From Lachnospiraceae bacterium (GTDB lineage Bacteria > Bacillota > Clostridia > Lachnospirales > Lachnospiraceae), in assembly GCA_910574865.1 (NCBI GenBank), contig CAJTDN010000014.1, positions 61,630 to 125,629 of the forward strand: a DNA stretch of 64,000 nt, in the 5' to 3' direction. A program made the position numbers and the translations under genes. Below the pieces are notes generated by a model. The model had not been told where the DNA came from. It made no database searches and saw only the letters and a list, made by a program, of their open reading frames with translations. This document shows, piece by piece, positions 38,014-46,639 of this stretch. Position 1 is the first letter of the stretch. Each line of letters opens with the position of its first letter.

Positions 38014-39405
38014 ATGGCAGAGAAGACAATGGACAAAATCGTGGCCCTGGCAAAATCGAGAGGATTCGTATACCCCGGTTCCGAGATTTACGGCGGTTTG
38101 GCTAATACATGGGATTACGGAAATCTTGGCGTGGAGCTGAAGAACAATGTGAAAAAGGCATGGTGGCAGAAGTTCGTACAAGAGTCGCCGTACAACGTCG
38201 GTGTGGACTGCGCGATTTTGATGAACCCGCAGACGTGGGTGGCGAGCGGTCATCTGGGCGGCTTTTCCGATCCGCTGATGGACTGCAAGGAGTGCCATGA
38301 GAGGTTTCGGGCCGACAAGTTGATTGAGGATTACTGCGCTGAAAATGGTGTTGAGCTGGAAGGCAGCGTGGATGCGTGGTCGCAGGAAGAGATGACGGCG
38401 TTTATCGAGGAGAAGCAGATTGCCTGCCCGTCTTGCGGCAAACATAATTTTACCGATATCCGCCAGTTCAACCTGATGTTCAAGACGTTCCAGGGCGTGA
38501 CCGAGGACGCGAAAAACACCGTGTACCTTCGTCCGGAGACGGCGCAGGGGATTTTCGTGAATTTCAAGAACGTGCAGAGGACGTCGCGCAAGAAGATTCC
38601 GTTTGGCATCGCCCAGATTGGAAAGTCTTTCCGCAATGAGATTACGCCGGGTAACTTTACGTTCCGCACGAGGGAGTTCGAGCAGATGGAACTGGAATTT
38701 TTCTGCGAGCCGGACACGGATTTGGAATGGTTTGCGTATTGGAAACAATTCTGCCTGGACTGGCTGAGTTCCCTGGGGCTTAAGGAGGACGAGGTGCGCT
38801 ACCGCGACCACGACCCGGAGGAGCTTTCGTTCTACAGCAAGGCGACGACGGACGTGGAATTCCTCTTCCCGTTTGGCTGGGGCGAACTGTGGGGCATCGC
38901 GGACAGGACGAACTATGACCTGACGCAGCACATGGAAGTGTCCAAGCAGGACTTGACCTATTTTGACGATGAGAAAAATGAAAAATACATTCCGTACGTG
39001 ATTGAGCCTTCGCTGGGAGCGGACCGCATGGTTCTGGCATTCCTCTGCAGCGCGTATGACGAGGAAGAACTTGAGGGCGGCGACGTGCGTACGGTGCTTC
39101 ATTTCCACCCGGCACTGGCCCCGGTGAAGATTGGCGTGTTGCCGTTGTCGAAGAAGCTGGGCGAGGGCGCGCGGAAAATTTACGCGGAGATGTCAAAGTA
39201 TTATAATTGTGAATATGACGACAGGGGGAATATCGGAAAGCGTTATCGCCGCCAGGACGAGATTGGCACGCCGTTCTGCGTGACATATGACTTCGAATCG
39301 GAGACGGACGGCGCGGTGACGGTGCGCGATAGGGATTCAATGGCGCAGGAGCGTGTGAAAATCGAGGACTTAAAGGCATATTTTGAAGATAAATTTAGAT
39401 TCTGA
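38014..39405 (+). CDS. glyS: Glycine--tRNA ligase, single-chain type
   Basis: Charges tRNA-Gly. The 463-residue class II synthetase is the dimeric eukaryote/archaea-like type (GlyQS). It has the N-terminal [17 protein letters not shown] motif, a zinc-binding CxxC pair set (DCKECHE and CPSCGKHNF), motif 2 ([25 protein letters not shown]), motif 3 ([16 protein letters not shown]) and a C-terminal anticodon-binding domain. The ATG follows GAGGAA. Placed after recO as in Bacillus. The downstream 300 bases are repeats and hairpins. Confidence 0.97.
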   Translation: MAEKTMDKIVALAKSRGFVYPGSEIYGGLANTWDYGNLGVELKNNVKKAWWQKFVQESPYNVGVDCAILMNPQTWVASGHLGGFSDPLMDCKECHERFRADKLIEDYCAENGVELEGSVDAWSQEEMTAFIEEKQIACPSCGKHNFTDIRQFNLMFKTFQGVTEDAKNTVYLRPETAQGIFVNFKNVQRTSRKKIPFGIAQIGKSFRNEITPGNFTFRTREFEQMELEFFCEPDTDLEWFAYWKQFCLDWLSSLGLKEDEVRYRDHDPEELSFYSKATTDVEFLFPFGWGELWGIADRTNYDLTQHMEVSKQDLTYFDDEKNEKYIPYVIEPSLGADRMVLAFLCSAYDEEELEGGDVRTVLHFHPALAPVKIGVLPLSKKLGEGARKIYAEMSKYYNCEYDDRGNIGKRYRRQDEIGTPFCVTYDFESETDGAVTVRDRDSMAQERVKIEDLKAYFEDKFRF

Positions 39406-39713
39406 CCGAAAGCAACTTAGTGAAAGCGAGCCATAGGCGAAGCTTGAACTTAGTGCGAGGTCGTTCTTTGAGATTAATGAGACCGAAGGTCGAATTTAGC
39501 GAAAAGAACTTCCTTAATGATATTTTCAAATAGATTGGGGCGCGATGTTTAAAGTGCCCTATGATTACCTTTAAAGGAGGTTACACCGCACCAGGCACGA
39601 AAAAGCCTCACCAAGCTGCGGGTAACTATGTTCGCGCAAAAGTGACCAAAATACGGTCATTAAGTGCTCATGGTAACGGTAAATAAACTAAGATAGAAAA
39701 GGAGCGTGGAAAA
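39406..39713 (+). repeat. Intergenic repeats and hairpins before the M18 gene
   Basis: No gene. The first part holds CTTAGTGAAAGCGAG and ACTTAGTGCGAGG direct repeats, followed by GTTCTTT/AAAGAAC and GACCGAAGGTC inverted repeats. From about 39576 it matches family C: a variant of GGAAGTTACGCTGCACTAGG, then AAAAGCCTCACCAAG, then TAAGTGCTCATGGTAACGG at 39661-39679. The element ends about 20 bases before the AAAAGGAG ribosome binding site of the aminopeptidase gene. Confidence 0.6.
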
Positions 39714-41114
39714 ATGGACAGGGAAAACGTATGGAAAAAGTATTCGGCCGGGCAGCTTGCCGAGTTGGAGAAAATCAACGACAAGTATAAGGCCTGCCTT
39801 GACGAAGGAAAGACGGAGCGCGAGTGCGTGAAGCTGACGGTCAAGGAACTTGCGGCGGCGGGCTATCGTGATTTGAAGGACGTGGAAAGGGACGCGAGTC
39901 CAGGCCTGAAGGCGGGAGACAAGGTGTACGCCGTGTGTATGGACAAGAGCATCGTGGCATTCAAAATCGGGAAACAGCCGTTGGAAGAGGGGATGAACAT
40001 TTTGGGCGCCCATATTGATTCCCCGCGCATTGACGTGAAGCAGAACCCATTGTATGAAAATGACGAGCTGGCTTATCTGGACACGCATTATTATGGGGGA
40101 ATAAAGAAATACCAGTGGGTGACCATACCGCTTGCGGTTCATGGCGTAATTGCTAAGAAGGACGGTACCGTCACGCAGGTGTCCATCGGCGAAAAGGAGG
40201 ACGATCCGGTATTCGTCATCACGGACTTGCTGGTTCATCTGGCAAGCAAGCAGATGGAGAAGAAGGCGAGCGAGGTGGTCGAGGGAGAGAAGTTGGATCT
40301 TCTGATTGGCAGCAGGCCGCTTGCCGAGGCGGGGGATTTGGACGAGAAGGAAAAGGAAGCCGTTAAGAAAAACATGTTGGAATTGCTTGAGAAGTATTAT
40401 GGCATGGAAGAAGAGGACTTCGTTTCCGCAGAATTGGAAATCGTTCCGGCTGGAAAGGCCAGGGATTGCGGCCTGGACCGCAGCATGGTACTCGCTTATG
40501 GGCAGGACGACCGTGTCTGCGCGTTCACCTCGCTGTTCGCCATGTTGGACGTAGCTGAAGTGGAGCGCACGGCATGCTGTATTCTGGTGGACAAGGAGGA
40601 AATCGGCAGCGTCGGGGCGACCGGCATGCATTCCCGCTTTTTTGAGAACGTCGTGGCGGAGCTGGTGGCGTTGACGGGCGGCGAGTCGGAGTTGAAAGTG
40701 AGGAAGGCACTGCAGAATTCCAAAATGCTTTCCTCTGACGTGAGCGCCGCGTTTGACCCGATGTTCGCGGAAATGTTTGAAAAACGCAGTTCCGCGTTTT
40801 TTGCCAAGGGGCTTGTGTTTAACAAGTTTACCGGCAGCCGTGGAAAGAGTGGTTCGAACGATGCCAACGCGGAATACCTGGCGCAGGTGCGTCGGGCGAT
40901 GGACGCGCGGAACGTGGCTTATCAGTTTGCGGAGCTTGGCAAGGTGGACGTTGGCGGCGGCGGAACCATTGCCTACATCATGGCCAATTACGGGATGGAA
41001 GTCGTTGACAGCGGCGTGGCGGTGCTTAGCATGCACGCGCCGTGGGAAGTGACGAGCAAGGCGGACGTTTACGAGGCCTACAAGGGTTACAAGGCGTTCC
41101 TTCTGGAAATGTAA
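39714..41114 (+). CDS. M18 family aminopeptidase
   Basis: A 466-residue zinc aminopeptidase of family M18 (aspartyl/aminopeptidase I type), acting on peptides in the cytoplasm. Visible metal-ligand and active-site regions are GAHIDSPRIDVKQNPLYE (His-x-Asp), DKEEIGSVGATGMHSRFFE (catalytic and ligand Glu pair), SSDVSAAFDP and, near the end, SGVAVLSMHAPWEVTSK carrying the last His. Length fits the family. The start follows AAAAGGAGCG. It lies between glyS and ppdK without obvious operon partners. Confidence 0.94.
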   Translation: MDRENVWKKYSAGQLAELEKINDKYKACLDEGKTERECVKLTVKELAAAGYRDLKDVERDASPGLKAGDKVYAVCMDKSIVAFKIGKQPLEEGMNILGAHIDSPRIDVKQNPLYENDELAYLDTHYYGGIKKYQWVTIPLAVHGVIAKKDGTVTQVSIGEKEDDPVFVITDLLVHLASKQMEKKASEVVEGEKLDLLIGSRPLAEAGDLDEKEKEAVKKNMLELLEKYYGMEEEDFVSAELEIVPAGKARDCGLDRSMVLAYGQDDRVCAFTSLFAMLDVAEVERTACCILVDKEEIGSVGATGMHSRFFENVVAELVALTGGESELKVRKALQNSKMLSSDVSAAFDPMFAEMFEKRSSAFFAKGLVFNKFTGSRGKSGSNDANAEYLAQVRRAMDARNVAYQFAELGKVDVGGGGTIAYIMANYGMEVVDSGVAVLSMHAPWEVTSKADVYEAYKGYKAFLLEM

Positions 41115-41410
41115 CTAAATGTAAAAAGTTCTTGACGGAATACGACAAAACCATTAGAATGTATATGCAACTTAGCGTTACCATTTATGGCTTATCATAA
41201 TATGCAGGCAAGATCAGCATGCCTGCATGGGGGATTGTCTGCATATTATGATAAAGTCGCAAAGCGGTCATGCCGCCCACATAAGCGGTCTTGGCTCCGT
41301 AAGGAGCGGGACTGGAGTGCCTTAAGGCACGACGAGTGCGCATGTTGGCGGTGTCACCGTAAATGGTGACTGCCTAAATATGAAAATTTTATTAGGGAGG
41401 TCGTTAAGAC
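41115..41410 (+). other. Multi-hairpin leader before ppdK
   Basis: No convincing gene; the small open frame here runs through perfect hairpins. The region starts with TTATCATAATATGCAG (41192-41207) pairing perfectly over 16 bases with CTGCATATTATGATAA (41239-41254). It continues with several shorter hairpins: CTCCGTAAGGAG (about 41294), GTGCCTTAAGGCAC (about 41318) and GTCACC-GTAAAT-GGTGAC (about 41354). ppdK follows 40 bases later behind AGGGAGG. It could be a structured 5' untranslated region or a composite repeat; no known riboswitch is recognised. Confidence 0.5.
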
Positions 41411-44035
41411 ATGGCAAAATGGGTTTATATGTTTACGGAAGGTAACGCCACCATGAGGAATCTGCTTGGTGGAAAGGGCGCGAACCTGGCCGAGATGACG
41501 AATCTGGGTCTTCCGGTTCCGCAGGGATTCACGATTACGACGGAAGCTTGCACGCAGTACTATGAGGACGGCAGAAAGATTAATGACGAGATTATGGCGC
41601 AGATCATGGATGCCATCGTGAAGATGGAGGAAGTGACGGGCAAGAAGTTTGGTGATTTGGAGAATCCGCTGCTTGTGTCCGTGCGTTCCGGTGCAAGGGC
41701 TTCCATGCCTGGCATGATGGACACCATCTTGAACCTCGGTTTGAACGAGGAAGTGGTGGAAGTCGTTGCCAAGAAGACGGGGAATGAGAGATGGGCTCGC
41801 GATTGCTACAGAAGATTTATCCAGATGTATTCTGACGTGGTTATGGAAGTGGGCAAGAAGTATTTTGAAGAATTGATTGACAAGATGAAGGCCGAGAGAG
41901 GCGTGACGCAGGACGTGGATTTGACCGCGGACGACTTGAAAGAGCTGGCGAACCAGTTCAAGGCAGAGTATAAGGAAAAGATTGGCGCGGATTTCCCGGA
42001 CGATCCGAAGGAGCAGCTGATGGGAGCCATCAAGGCCGTGTTCCGTTCATGGGACAACCCGAGGGCGAACGTATATCGTCGTGACAACGACATCCCGTAT
42101 TCATGGGGAACTGCCGTCAACGTACAGGAGATGGCATTTGGTAACTGGTCCGACGAGTCCGGTACGGGCGTTGCCTTTACGCGTGACCCGGCTACGGGCG
42201 AGAAGAAGCTGATGGGCGAGTTTTTGATGAACGCGCAGGGCGAGGACGTTGTTGCCGGTGTTCGTACGCCGCAGCCGATTTCCGCATTGGCGGACGTGAT
42301 GCCGGAAGTGTTCGAGCAGTTCACGAAGGTTTGCTCCACGTTGGAGAATCATTATAGAGACATGCAGGACATGGAGTTCACGATTCAGGACAGAAAGCTC
42401 TTCATGTTGCAGACGCGTAATGGTAAGAGGACGGCCCAGGCCGCGTTGAAGATTGCTTGTGACCTGGTGGACGAGGGCATGAGAACCGAGGAAGAAGCGG
42501 TAGCCATGATTGACCCGCGGAACTTGGACACGCTCTTGCATCCGCAGTTCGATGCCGCCGCATTGAAGGCCGCGACACCGATGGGCAAAGGTCTTGGCGC
42601 TTCACCGGGAGCAGCTTGCGGCAAGGTCGTATTTACGGCTGACGATGCCGTAGAGTGGGCGGCCAGAGGCGAGAAGGTCGTTTTGGTTCGTCTGGAGACG
42701 TCACCGGAAGACATCACGGGCATGAAGTCCGCACAGGGCATCTTGACCGTTCGTGGCGGTATGACTTCCCATGCGGCAGTCGTTGCCCGCGGCATGGGTA
42801 CCTGCTGTGTATCCGGATGTGGCGACATCGCGATGGATGAGGAAAATAAGAAGTTTACATTGGCGGGAAAAGAGTTCCACGAGGGAGACCCGATTTCCAT
42901 CGACGGTACGACGGGTAACATCTACGACGGTATCATCCCGACCGTTGACGCGCAGATTGCCGGTGAGTTCGGCAGAATCATGGCGTGGGCGGACAAGTAT
43001 CGGACGATGAAGGTTCGTACGAACGCAGATACGCCGGCTGACGCGAAGAAGGCCCGCGAACTGGGGGCAGAAGGTATCGGCCTTTGCCGTACCGAGCACA
43101 TGTTCTTCGAGGAGAGCAGGATTGCCGCGTTCCGTGAGATGATTTGCGCGGACAACGCAGAGGACAGGGAAGCCGCATTGGAGAAGATTCTGCCTTACCA
43201 GCAGGGAGACTTCGAGGCGTTGTACGAGGCTTTGGAGGGCAACCCGGTAACGATTCGTTTCCTTGACCCGCCGCTTCACGAGTTCGTTCCGACCGAGGAA
43301 GAGGACATTAAGAAACTGGCTGACGCTCAGGGCAAGACGGTAGAGGACATCAAGACGATTATCGACGGTCTGCACGAGTTCAACCCGATGATGGGACATC
43401 GTGGATGCCGTTTGGCAGTGACTTATCCGGAAATTGCCAAGATGCAGACGAAGGCCGTCATCCGTGCGGCCATCAACGTGCAGAAAGCACATGCCGACTG
43501 GAACGTGAAGCCGGAAATCATGATTCCGTTGATTGGCGACATCAAGGAATTGAAGTATGTAAAGAAGGTCGTGGTAGAGACGGCTGACGCGGAAATCGCG
43601 GCGGCAGGCAGCGGCTTGAAGTACGAAGTGGGCACGATGATTGAGATTCCGAGGGCTGCCTTGACGGCTGATGAAATCGCGAAAGAGGCGGACTTCTTCT
43701 GCTTCGGTACGAACGACTTGACCCAGATGACGTATGGCTTCTCCCGTGACGATGCCGGGAAGTTTTTGGACGCGTACTATGACGCGAAGATTTTTGAGAA
43801 CGATCCGTTCGCGAAGTTGGATCAGACGGGTGTCGGCAAGCTGATGGAGATGGCCATCAAGCTTGGCAAGCCGGTAAATCCGAGCCTGCATATCGGTATC
43901 TGTGGCGAACACGGTGGAGATCCGTCTTCCGTGGAGTTCTGCAACAAGATTGGTTTGGATTACGTGTCTTGTTCACCGTTCCGCGTGCCGATTGCAAGAC
44001 TGGCGGCGGCGCAGGCGGCGATTGCAAGCAAATAA
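41411..44035 (+). CDS. ppdK: Pyruvate, phosphate dikinase
   Basis: Interconverts pyruvate, ATP and phosphate with phosphoenolpyruvate, AMP and pyrophosphate; in many anaerobes it works in glycolysis or gluconeogenesis. The 874-residue protein is complete: N-terminal nucleotide-binding domain (LLGGKGANLAEMTNLGLPVPQGFTIT), phosphohistidine domain (GGMTSHAAVVARGMG with the swivelling His) and C-terminal PEP/pyruvate barrel (CRTEHMFF, FGTNDLTQMTYGFSRDD, GICGEHGGDPSSVEFC). Codon usage is strongly biased, as for nifJ, pointing to high expression. A strong AGGGAGG precedes the ATG. Confidence 0.98.
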   Translation: MAKWVYMFTEGNATMRNLLGGKGANLAEMTNLGLPVPQGFTITTEACTQYYEDGRKINDEIMAQIMDAIVKMEEVTGKKFGDLENPLLVSVRSGARASMPGMMDTILNLGLNEEVVEVVAKKTGNERWARDCYRRFIQMYSDVVMEVGKKYFEELIDKMKAERGVTQDVDLTADDLKELANQFKAEYKEKIGADFPDDPKEQLMGAIKAVFRSWDNPRANVYRRDNDIPYSWGTAVNVQEMAFGNWSDESGTGVAFTRDPATGEKKLMGEFLMNAQGEDVVAGVRTPQPISALADVMPEVFEQFTKVCSTLENHYRDMQDMEFTIQDRKLFMLQTRNGKRTAQAALKIACDLVDEGMRTEEEAVAMIDPRNLDTLLHPQFDAAALKAATPMGKGLGASPGAACGKVVFTADDAVEWAARGEKVVLVRLETSPEDITGMKSAQGILTVRGGMTSHAAVVARGMGTCCVSGCGDIAMDEENKKFTLAGKEFHEGDPISIDGTTGNIYDGIIPTVDAQIAGEFGRIMAWADKYRTMKVRTNADTPADAKKARELGAEGIGLCRTEHMFFEESRIAAFREMICADNAEDREAALEKILPYQQGDFEALYEALEGNPVTIRFLDPPLHEFVPTEEEDIKKLADAQGKTVEDIKTIIDGLHEFNPMMGHRGCRLAVTYPEIAKMQTKAVIRAAINVQKAHADWNVKPEIMIPLIGDIKELKYVKKVVVETADAEIAAAGSGLKYEVGTMIEIPRAALTADEIAKEADFFCFGTNDLTQMTYGFSRDDAGKFLDAYYDAKIFENDPFAKLDQTGVGKLMEMAIKLGKPVNPSLHIGICGEHGGDPSSVEFCNKIGLDYVSCSPFRVPIARLAAAQAAIASK

Positions 44036-44201
44036 GACAGCGCGATAGAGTTATCGCTGCGTGAATAGACGGGGCTTCGGAGGAGTATTCCTACGGAGTC
44101 CTCTTTCACGTCATAAAAACCATGTTCTGATAAATGAAATCTGGGAGTATAAGTTGGTTTTACTGATGGAATAAGTCTACACTTTTCCAAAATCCGTTAA
44201 A

Positions 44202-44407
44202 ATGATCGAGCAGCAATTACATTATTTAAAATTATTTGGTCCAGAAAAAGTAAAGAATTCATATGCGGTGTTTGAAGGCGGAGACGAAAATGACTCTTTG
44301 CAAAATCAGACTCGTTTGTGGATGTCGGTAATTGCACCGGGGATATTGACTTTTGGCCGGAAGGATTTCTTGACGAATGGAATCATGTGTTGATGGAGTT
44401 GTTGTAG
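44202..44407 (+). pseudogene. Remnant of an AAA-family ATPase gene (C-terminal end)
   Basis: A short coding relic. In frame from 44202, the peptide reads YLKLFGPEKVKNSYAVFEGG and then DENDSLQNQTR. A single missing base near 44316 shifts the frame, and the other frame continues FVDVGNCTGDIDFWPEGFLDEWNHVLMELL to a TAG at 44405-44407. The ending resembles the C-terminus of OLD/RecF-like AAA ATPases from mobile defence loci (WP-x-GF-x-DEW). The rest of the gene is gone. The family call is tentative. Confidence 0.4.
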
Positions 44408-44763
44408 CGGAAGCAAACGTGATAGGTACAAACGAGGAGGGTGTATGGAGATAGCGATTAATGATTTGCAATTCTTTTGCTGAAAGACAAGATGAAATGG
44501 ATTGAATATGTACGGAAGATATGATAAAATGTAATGAAATTTGATGATTCTTTCCTGGATGCTCGCCGTTCATGGCATAGGTGTCGATTTAGTATGGGAA
44601 GGTTGTTATACCCATGGCCGATGAAATCTGCCGTGGGTGTCGCGCCAGCCGCAGCCGCGAAGCGGCATGTTTCTTTATGCGGCAGTGTGCATCCTCGCAT
44701 GCCGAGGGGCAAATGTTTTTGCCCCTCGGCATAATCCTAAAGAATAAAGGAGAATGGAAACAG
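44408..44763 (+). other. pyrE leader region with hairpins
   Basis: 44408-44580 shows nothing recognisable. From about 44610 three stem-loops follow: CCCATGGC with GCCGTGGG, GCCGC-GAA-GCGGC, and a strong GCCGAGGGGCAAA paired with TTTGCCCCTCGGC (44701-44730). The last one ends 33 bases before pyrE. It has no T tract, so it is more likely a leader structure than a terminator. No PyrR anti-anti-terminator consensus was recognised. Confidence 0.4.
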
Positions 44764-45447
44764 ATGGAGAGTTATAAGCAGGAATTTATTGGGTTCATGG
44801 TGGAGAGCGGCGTCTTGAAGTTCGGCGAGTTCACGTTAAAGAGCGGGCGCAAGTCCCCGTTTTTCATGAATGCGGGCGCGTACGTGACGGGTACGCAGCT
44901 ACGTCGATTGGGCGAGTATTACGCGAGGGCCATCCATGACAATTACGGACTGGACTTCGACGTGTTGTTTGGGCCGGCGTACAAGGGGATACCGTTAAGC
45001 GTCGCGACGACGATGGCCATCAGCGAATTGTACGGGAAGGACGTGCGCTATTGCTCGAACCGTAAGGAAGCCAAGGACCATGGGGACACGGGCATCTTGC
45101 TGGGAAGCAAGCTGAAGGACGGCGACCGCGTTGTCATCATCGAGGACGTGACGACCTCCGGCAAGTCCATCGAGGAGACGTTTCCGATTCTCAAGGCGCA
45201 GGCGGACGTGGAAATCAAGGGGTTGATGGTGTCCTTAAACCGCATGGAGGTCGGCAAGGGCGGGAAGGTGAGCGCCCTTGAGGAGATTCGGGAAACTTAT
45301 GGCTTTCCGGCAAACGCCATCGTGACGATGGCGGAAGTGACGGAATATTTGTATAACAAGCCGTACAAAGGGGAAATCATAATTGATGGCAAGCAAAAAG
45401 CGGCGATTGACGCGTATTACGAGACGTACGGTGTGCATGGGCGATGA
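44764..45447 (+). CDS. pyrE: Orotate phosphoribosyltransferase
   Basis: Makes orotidine 5'-phosphate from orotate and PRPP in pyrimidine synthesis. The 227-residue protein has KFGEFTLKSGRKSPFFMNAG, the loop YCSNRKEAKDHGDTG, and the PRPP-binding motif RVVIIEDVTTSGKSIEETFP. The ATG at 44764 is about 11 bases from AAAGGAG, slightly long, but an ATG at 44754 is out of frame. No other pyr genes are in the window, so it is a detached pyrimidine gene. Confidence 0.95.
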   Translation: MESYKQEFIGFMVESGVLKFGEFTLKSGRKSPFFMNAGAYVTGTQLRRLGEYYARAIHDNYGLDFDVLFGPAYKGIPLSVATTMAISELYGKDVRYCSNRKEAKDHGDTGILLGSKLKDGDRVVIIEDVTTSGKSIEETFPILKAQADVEIKGLMVSLNRMEVGKGGKVSALEEIRETYGFPANAIVTMAEVTEYLYNKPYKGEIIIDGKQKAAIDAYYETYGVHGR

Positions 45448-45571
45448 AGCGCGGTAAAGTGGTACGCGCCATGTGAGAAGATTGCCATGTGCGGCGTGAA
45501 CCGCTTGGCAGGAGCGGCGGAAGCGGATTGTGAAAAGATGTATGGCATGAGTGCAGAAAGGAGCGCAGGTT

Positions 45572-45721
45572 ATGGAAAAGGCATATAAGACGATGACGTC
45601 CTCCAGCGTGATGAACATCACGCTTGGGATTATCATGATTGTCGCGGGATTGGCATCAGGCATCATTACCATCGTGAACGGGGCGAGGCTTTTAAAGGAC
45701 AGGCATGGGATTACGTTTTAG
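45572..45721 (+). CDS. Small hydrophobic membrane protein (49 residues)
   Basis: A short gene with a good AAAGGAGCG ribosome binding site ten bases before the ATG. The peptide begins MEKAYKTMTSSSVMNITLGI, contains one long hydrophobic helix (ITLGIIMIVAGLASGIITIV, about residues 15-34) and ends with KDRHGITF after a basic segment. Small single-helix proteins of this kind are common in Lachnospiraceae. The function is unknown. It lies between pyrE and the VanZ gene. Confidence 0.6.
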   Translation: MEKAYKTMTSSSVMNITLGIIMIVAGLASGIITIVNGARLLKDRHGITF

Positions 45722-45795
45722 GAAGTTGCGCTGCCATGAAGCTTGAAAAGAGGAAACTCGTTAAGCGTTCATGGCAAGCGCTCATGGTAAAGGAG
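45722..45795 (+). repeat. Family C leader repeat before the VanZ gene
   Basis: GGAAGTTGCGCTGCCATGAAGC, GAGGAAACTCG and then TTAAGCGTTCATGGCAAGCGCTCATGGTAAAGGAG (45761-45795). The last part matches purM leader TAAGTGTTCATGGCAAGTGCTCATGGTAAGGAGG at 49539-49572. The GGAG in the element is the ribosome binding site of the following gene. Confidence 0.65.
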
Positions 45796-45803
45796 CGGCT
45801 GGT

Positions 45804-46277
45804 TTGAGTCAGAAAAGAATAAAGAGATACCGTACGCTTGGAAGGGTGCTGTTTTTGGCGTATATCATTTTTTTGGTCTATTTTTTGTGTTTTGCCGAGT
45901 GGTACGGGCGTACCGGGGTGTCGGACGAATATCGGTATAATTTGGAATTGTTCAAAGAAATACGGCGTTTTATTGAATATCGGGAGGAACTGGGTGTCTT
46001 TGCGGTATTCGCCAATTTATTTGGAAACATCTTGATTTTCATGCCTTTTGGGTTCTTCATCGCCGTGGCGAGCGCAAGGCGGGGATTTTTCAAGACGATT
46101 TTTTTCAGCTTTGCTTTGAGTCTGGGAGTGGAATTGTTTCAGCTGGTGACGCGGGTCGGGAGCTGTGACGTGGATGACTTGCTCCTGAACACGATTGGCG
46201 GGGCGCTGGGATATATTCTATTCCTGATATGTAACGAGATAAGGAGAAGAAGTGATGGGCGTAGGAAGCGGCGGTAA
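45804..46277 (+). CDS. VanZ family membrane protein
   Basis: A 157-residue membrane protein of the VanZ/DUF2809-like family, some members of which lower teicoplanin susceptibility; most have no known role. The TTG start at 45804 is chosen because AAAGGAG lies nine bases upstream and family members start near this point. About four helices are visible: LFLAYIIFLVYFLCF, VFANLFGNILIFMPFGFFI, FKTIFFSFALSLGVELFQLV and TIGGALGYILFLI. The signature Phe/Gly-rich NIxxFxPFG and the DVDDLLLNTIGGALG segment are typical of VanZ. It overlaps the next gene by 23 bases. Confidence 0.88.
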   Translation: MSQKRIKRYRTLGRVLFLAYIIFLVYFLCFAEWYGRTGVSDEYRYNLELFKEIRRFIEYREELGVFAVFANLFGNILIFMPFGFFIAVASARRGFFKTIFFSFALSLGVELFQLVTRVGSCDVDDLLLNTIGGALGYILFLICNEIRRRSDGRRKRR

Positions 46278-46626
46278 GGCACGACGCAGGCAAGAGAAAA
46301 CTTATAGGAAAAATGGATTGTCCCGCAGCAGGCGAACCGTTTTCACGCATTCCCATATGGGCGCGTGCTCTTGTTATTTTGCAGTCGCTTCCCTGGTCGT
46401 TTTTGCGGCGGCCGTTCTGGCGACGTTCTTTTTTGGAAGTCGGGTCTCGAATTTGACGGGCGGTCTGGGTGGCGTGGCCGTCTTGCTTGCGTTCGGGGGA
46501 ATGCGCTCGGCGATGGACGGGTTTCGCGAACGGGACAAGAATTATATGAACTGTAAGGTGGGAATCGCGGCAAATATCGTGATTCTGCTTTTTTTGATTG
46601 TCGTATTCATTATTGGATGCTTGTGA
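46255..46626 (+). CDS. DUF6142 family membrane protein
   Basis: A 123-residue protein with a basic N-terminus and about three membrane helices (SCYFAVASLVVFAAAVLATFFFG, LGGVAVLLAFGGM, VGIAANIVILLFLIVVFIIGCL). It matches the DUF6142 pattern of Lachnospiraceae. The ATG has AAGGAG eight bases upstream, inside the end of the VanZ gene, so translation is coupled. The M29-like peptidase gene follows 13 bases downstream. No function is known; the operon setting suggests a membrane-associated role. Confidence 0.7.
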   Translation: MGVGSGGKARRRQEKTYRKNGLSRSRRTVFTHSHMGACSCYFAVASLVVFAAAVLATFFFGSRVSNLTGGLGGVAVLLAFGGMRSAMDGFRERDKNYMNCKVGIAANIVILLFLIVVFIIGCL

Positions 46627-46639
46627 AAGGAGAGGAAGG

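Noticed and set aside
37955..38137. 61-codon frame with GGGAG upstream, overlapping glyS
   Set aside because: The reading frame is a shadow of the glyS start region; GlyS conservation begins at 38014.
39406..39713. CRISPR array
   Set aside because: Repeats are few, imperfect and unevenly spaced, with no spacer pattern and no cas genes anywhere in the window.
41187..41369. 60-codon open frame before ppdK
   Set aside because: It runs through perfect hairpins, which dictates its sequence; no good ribosome binding site and no family resemblance.
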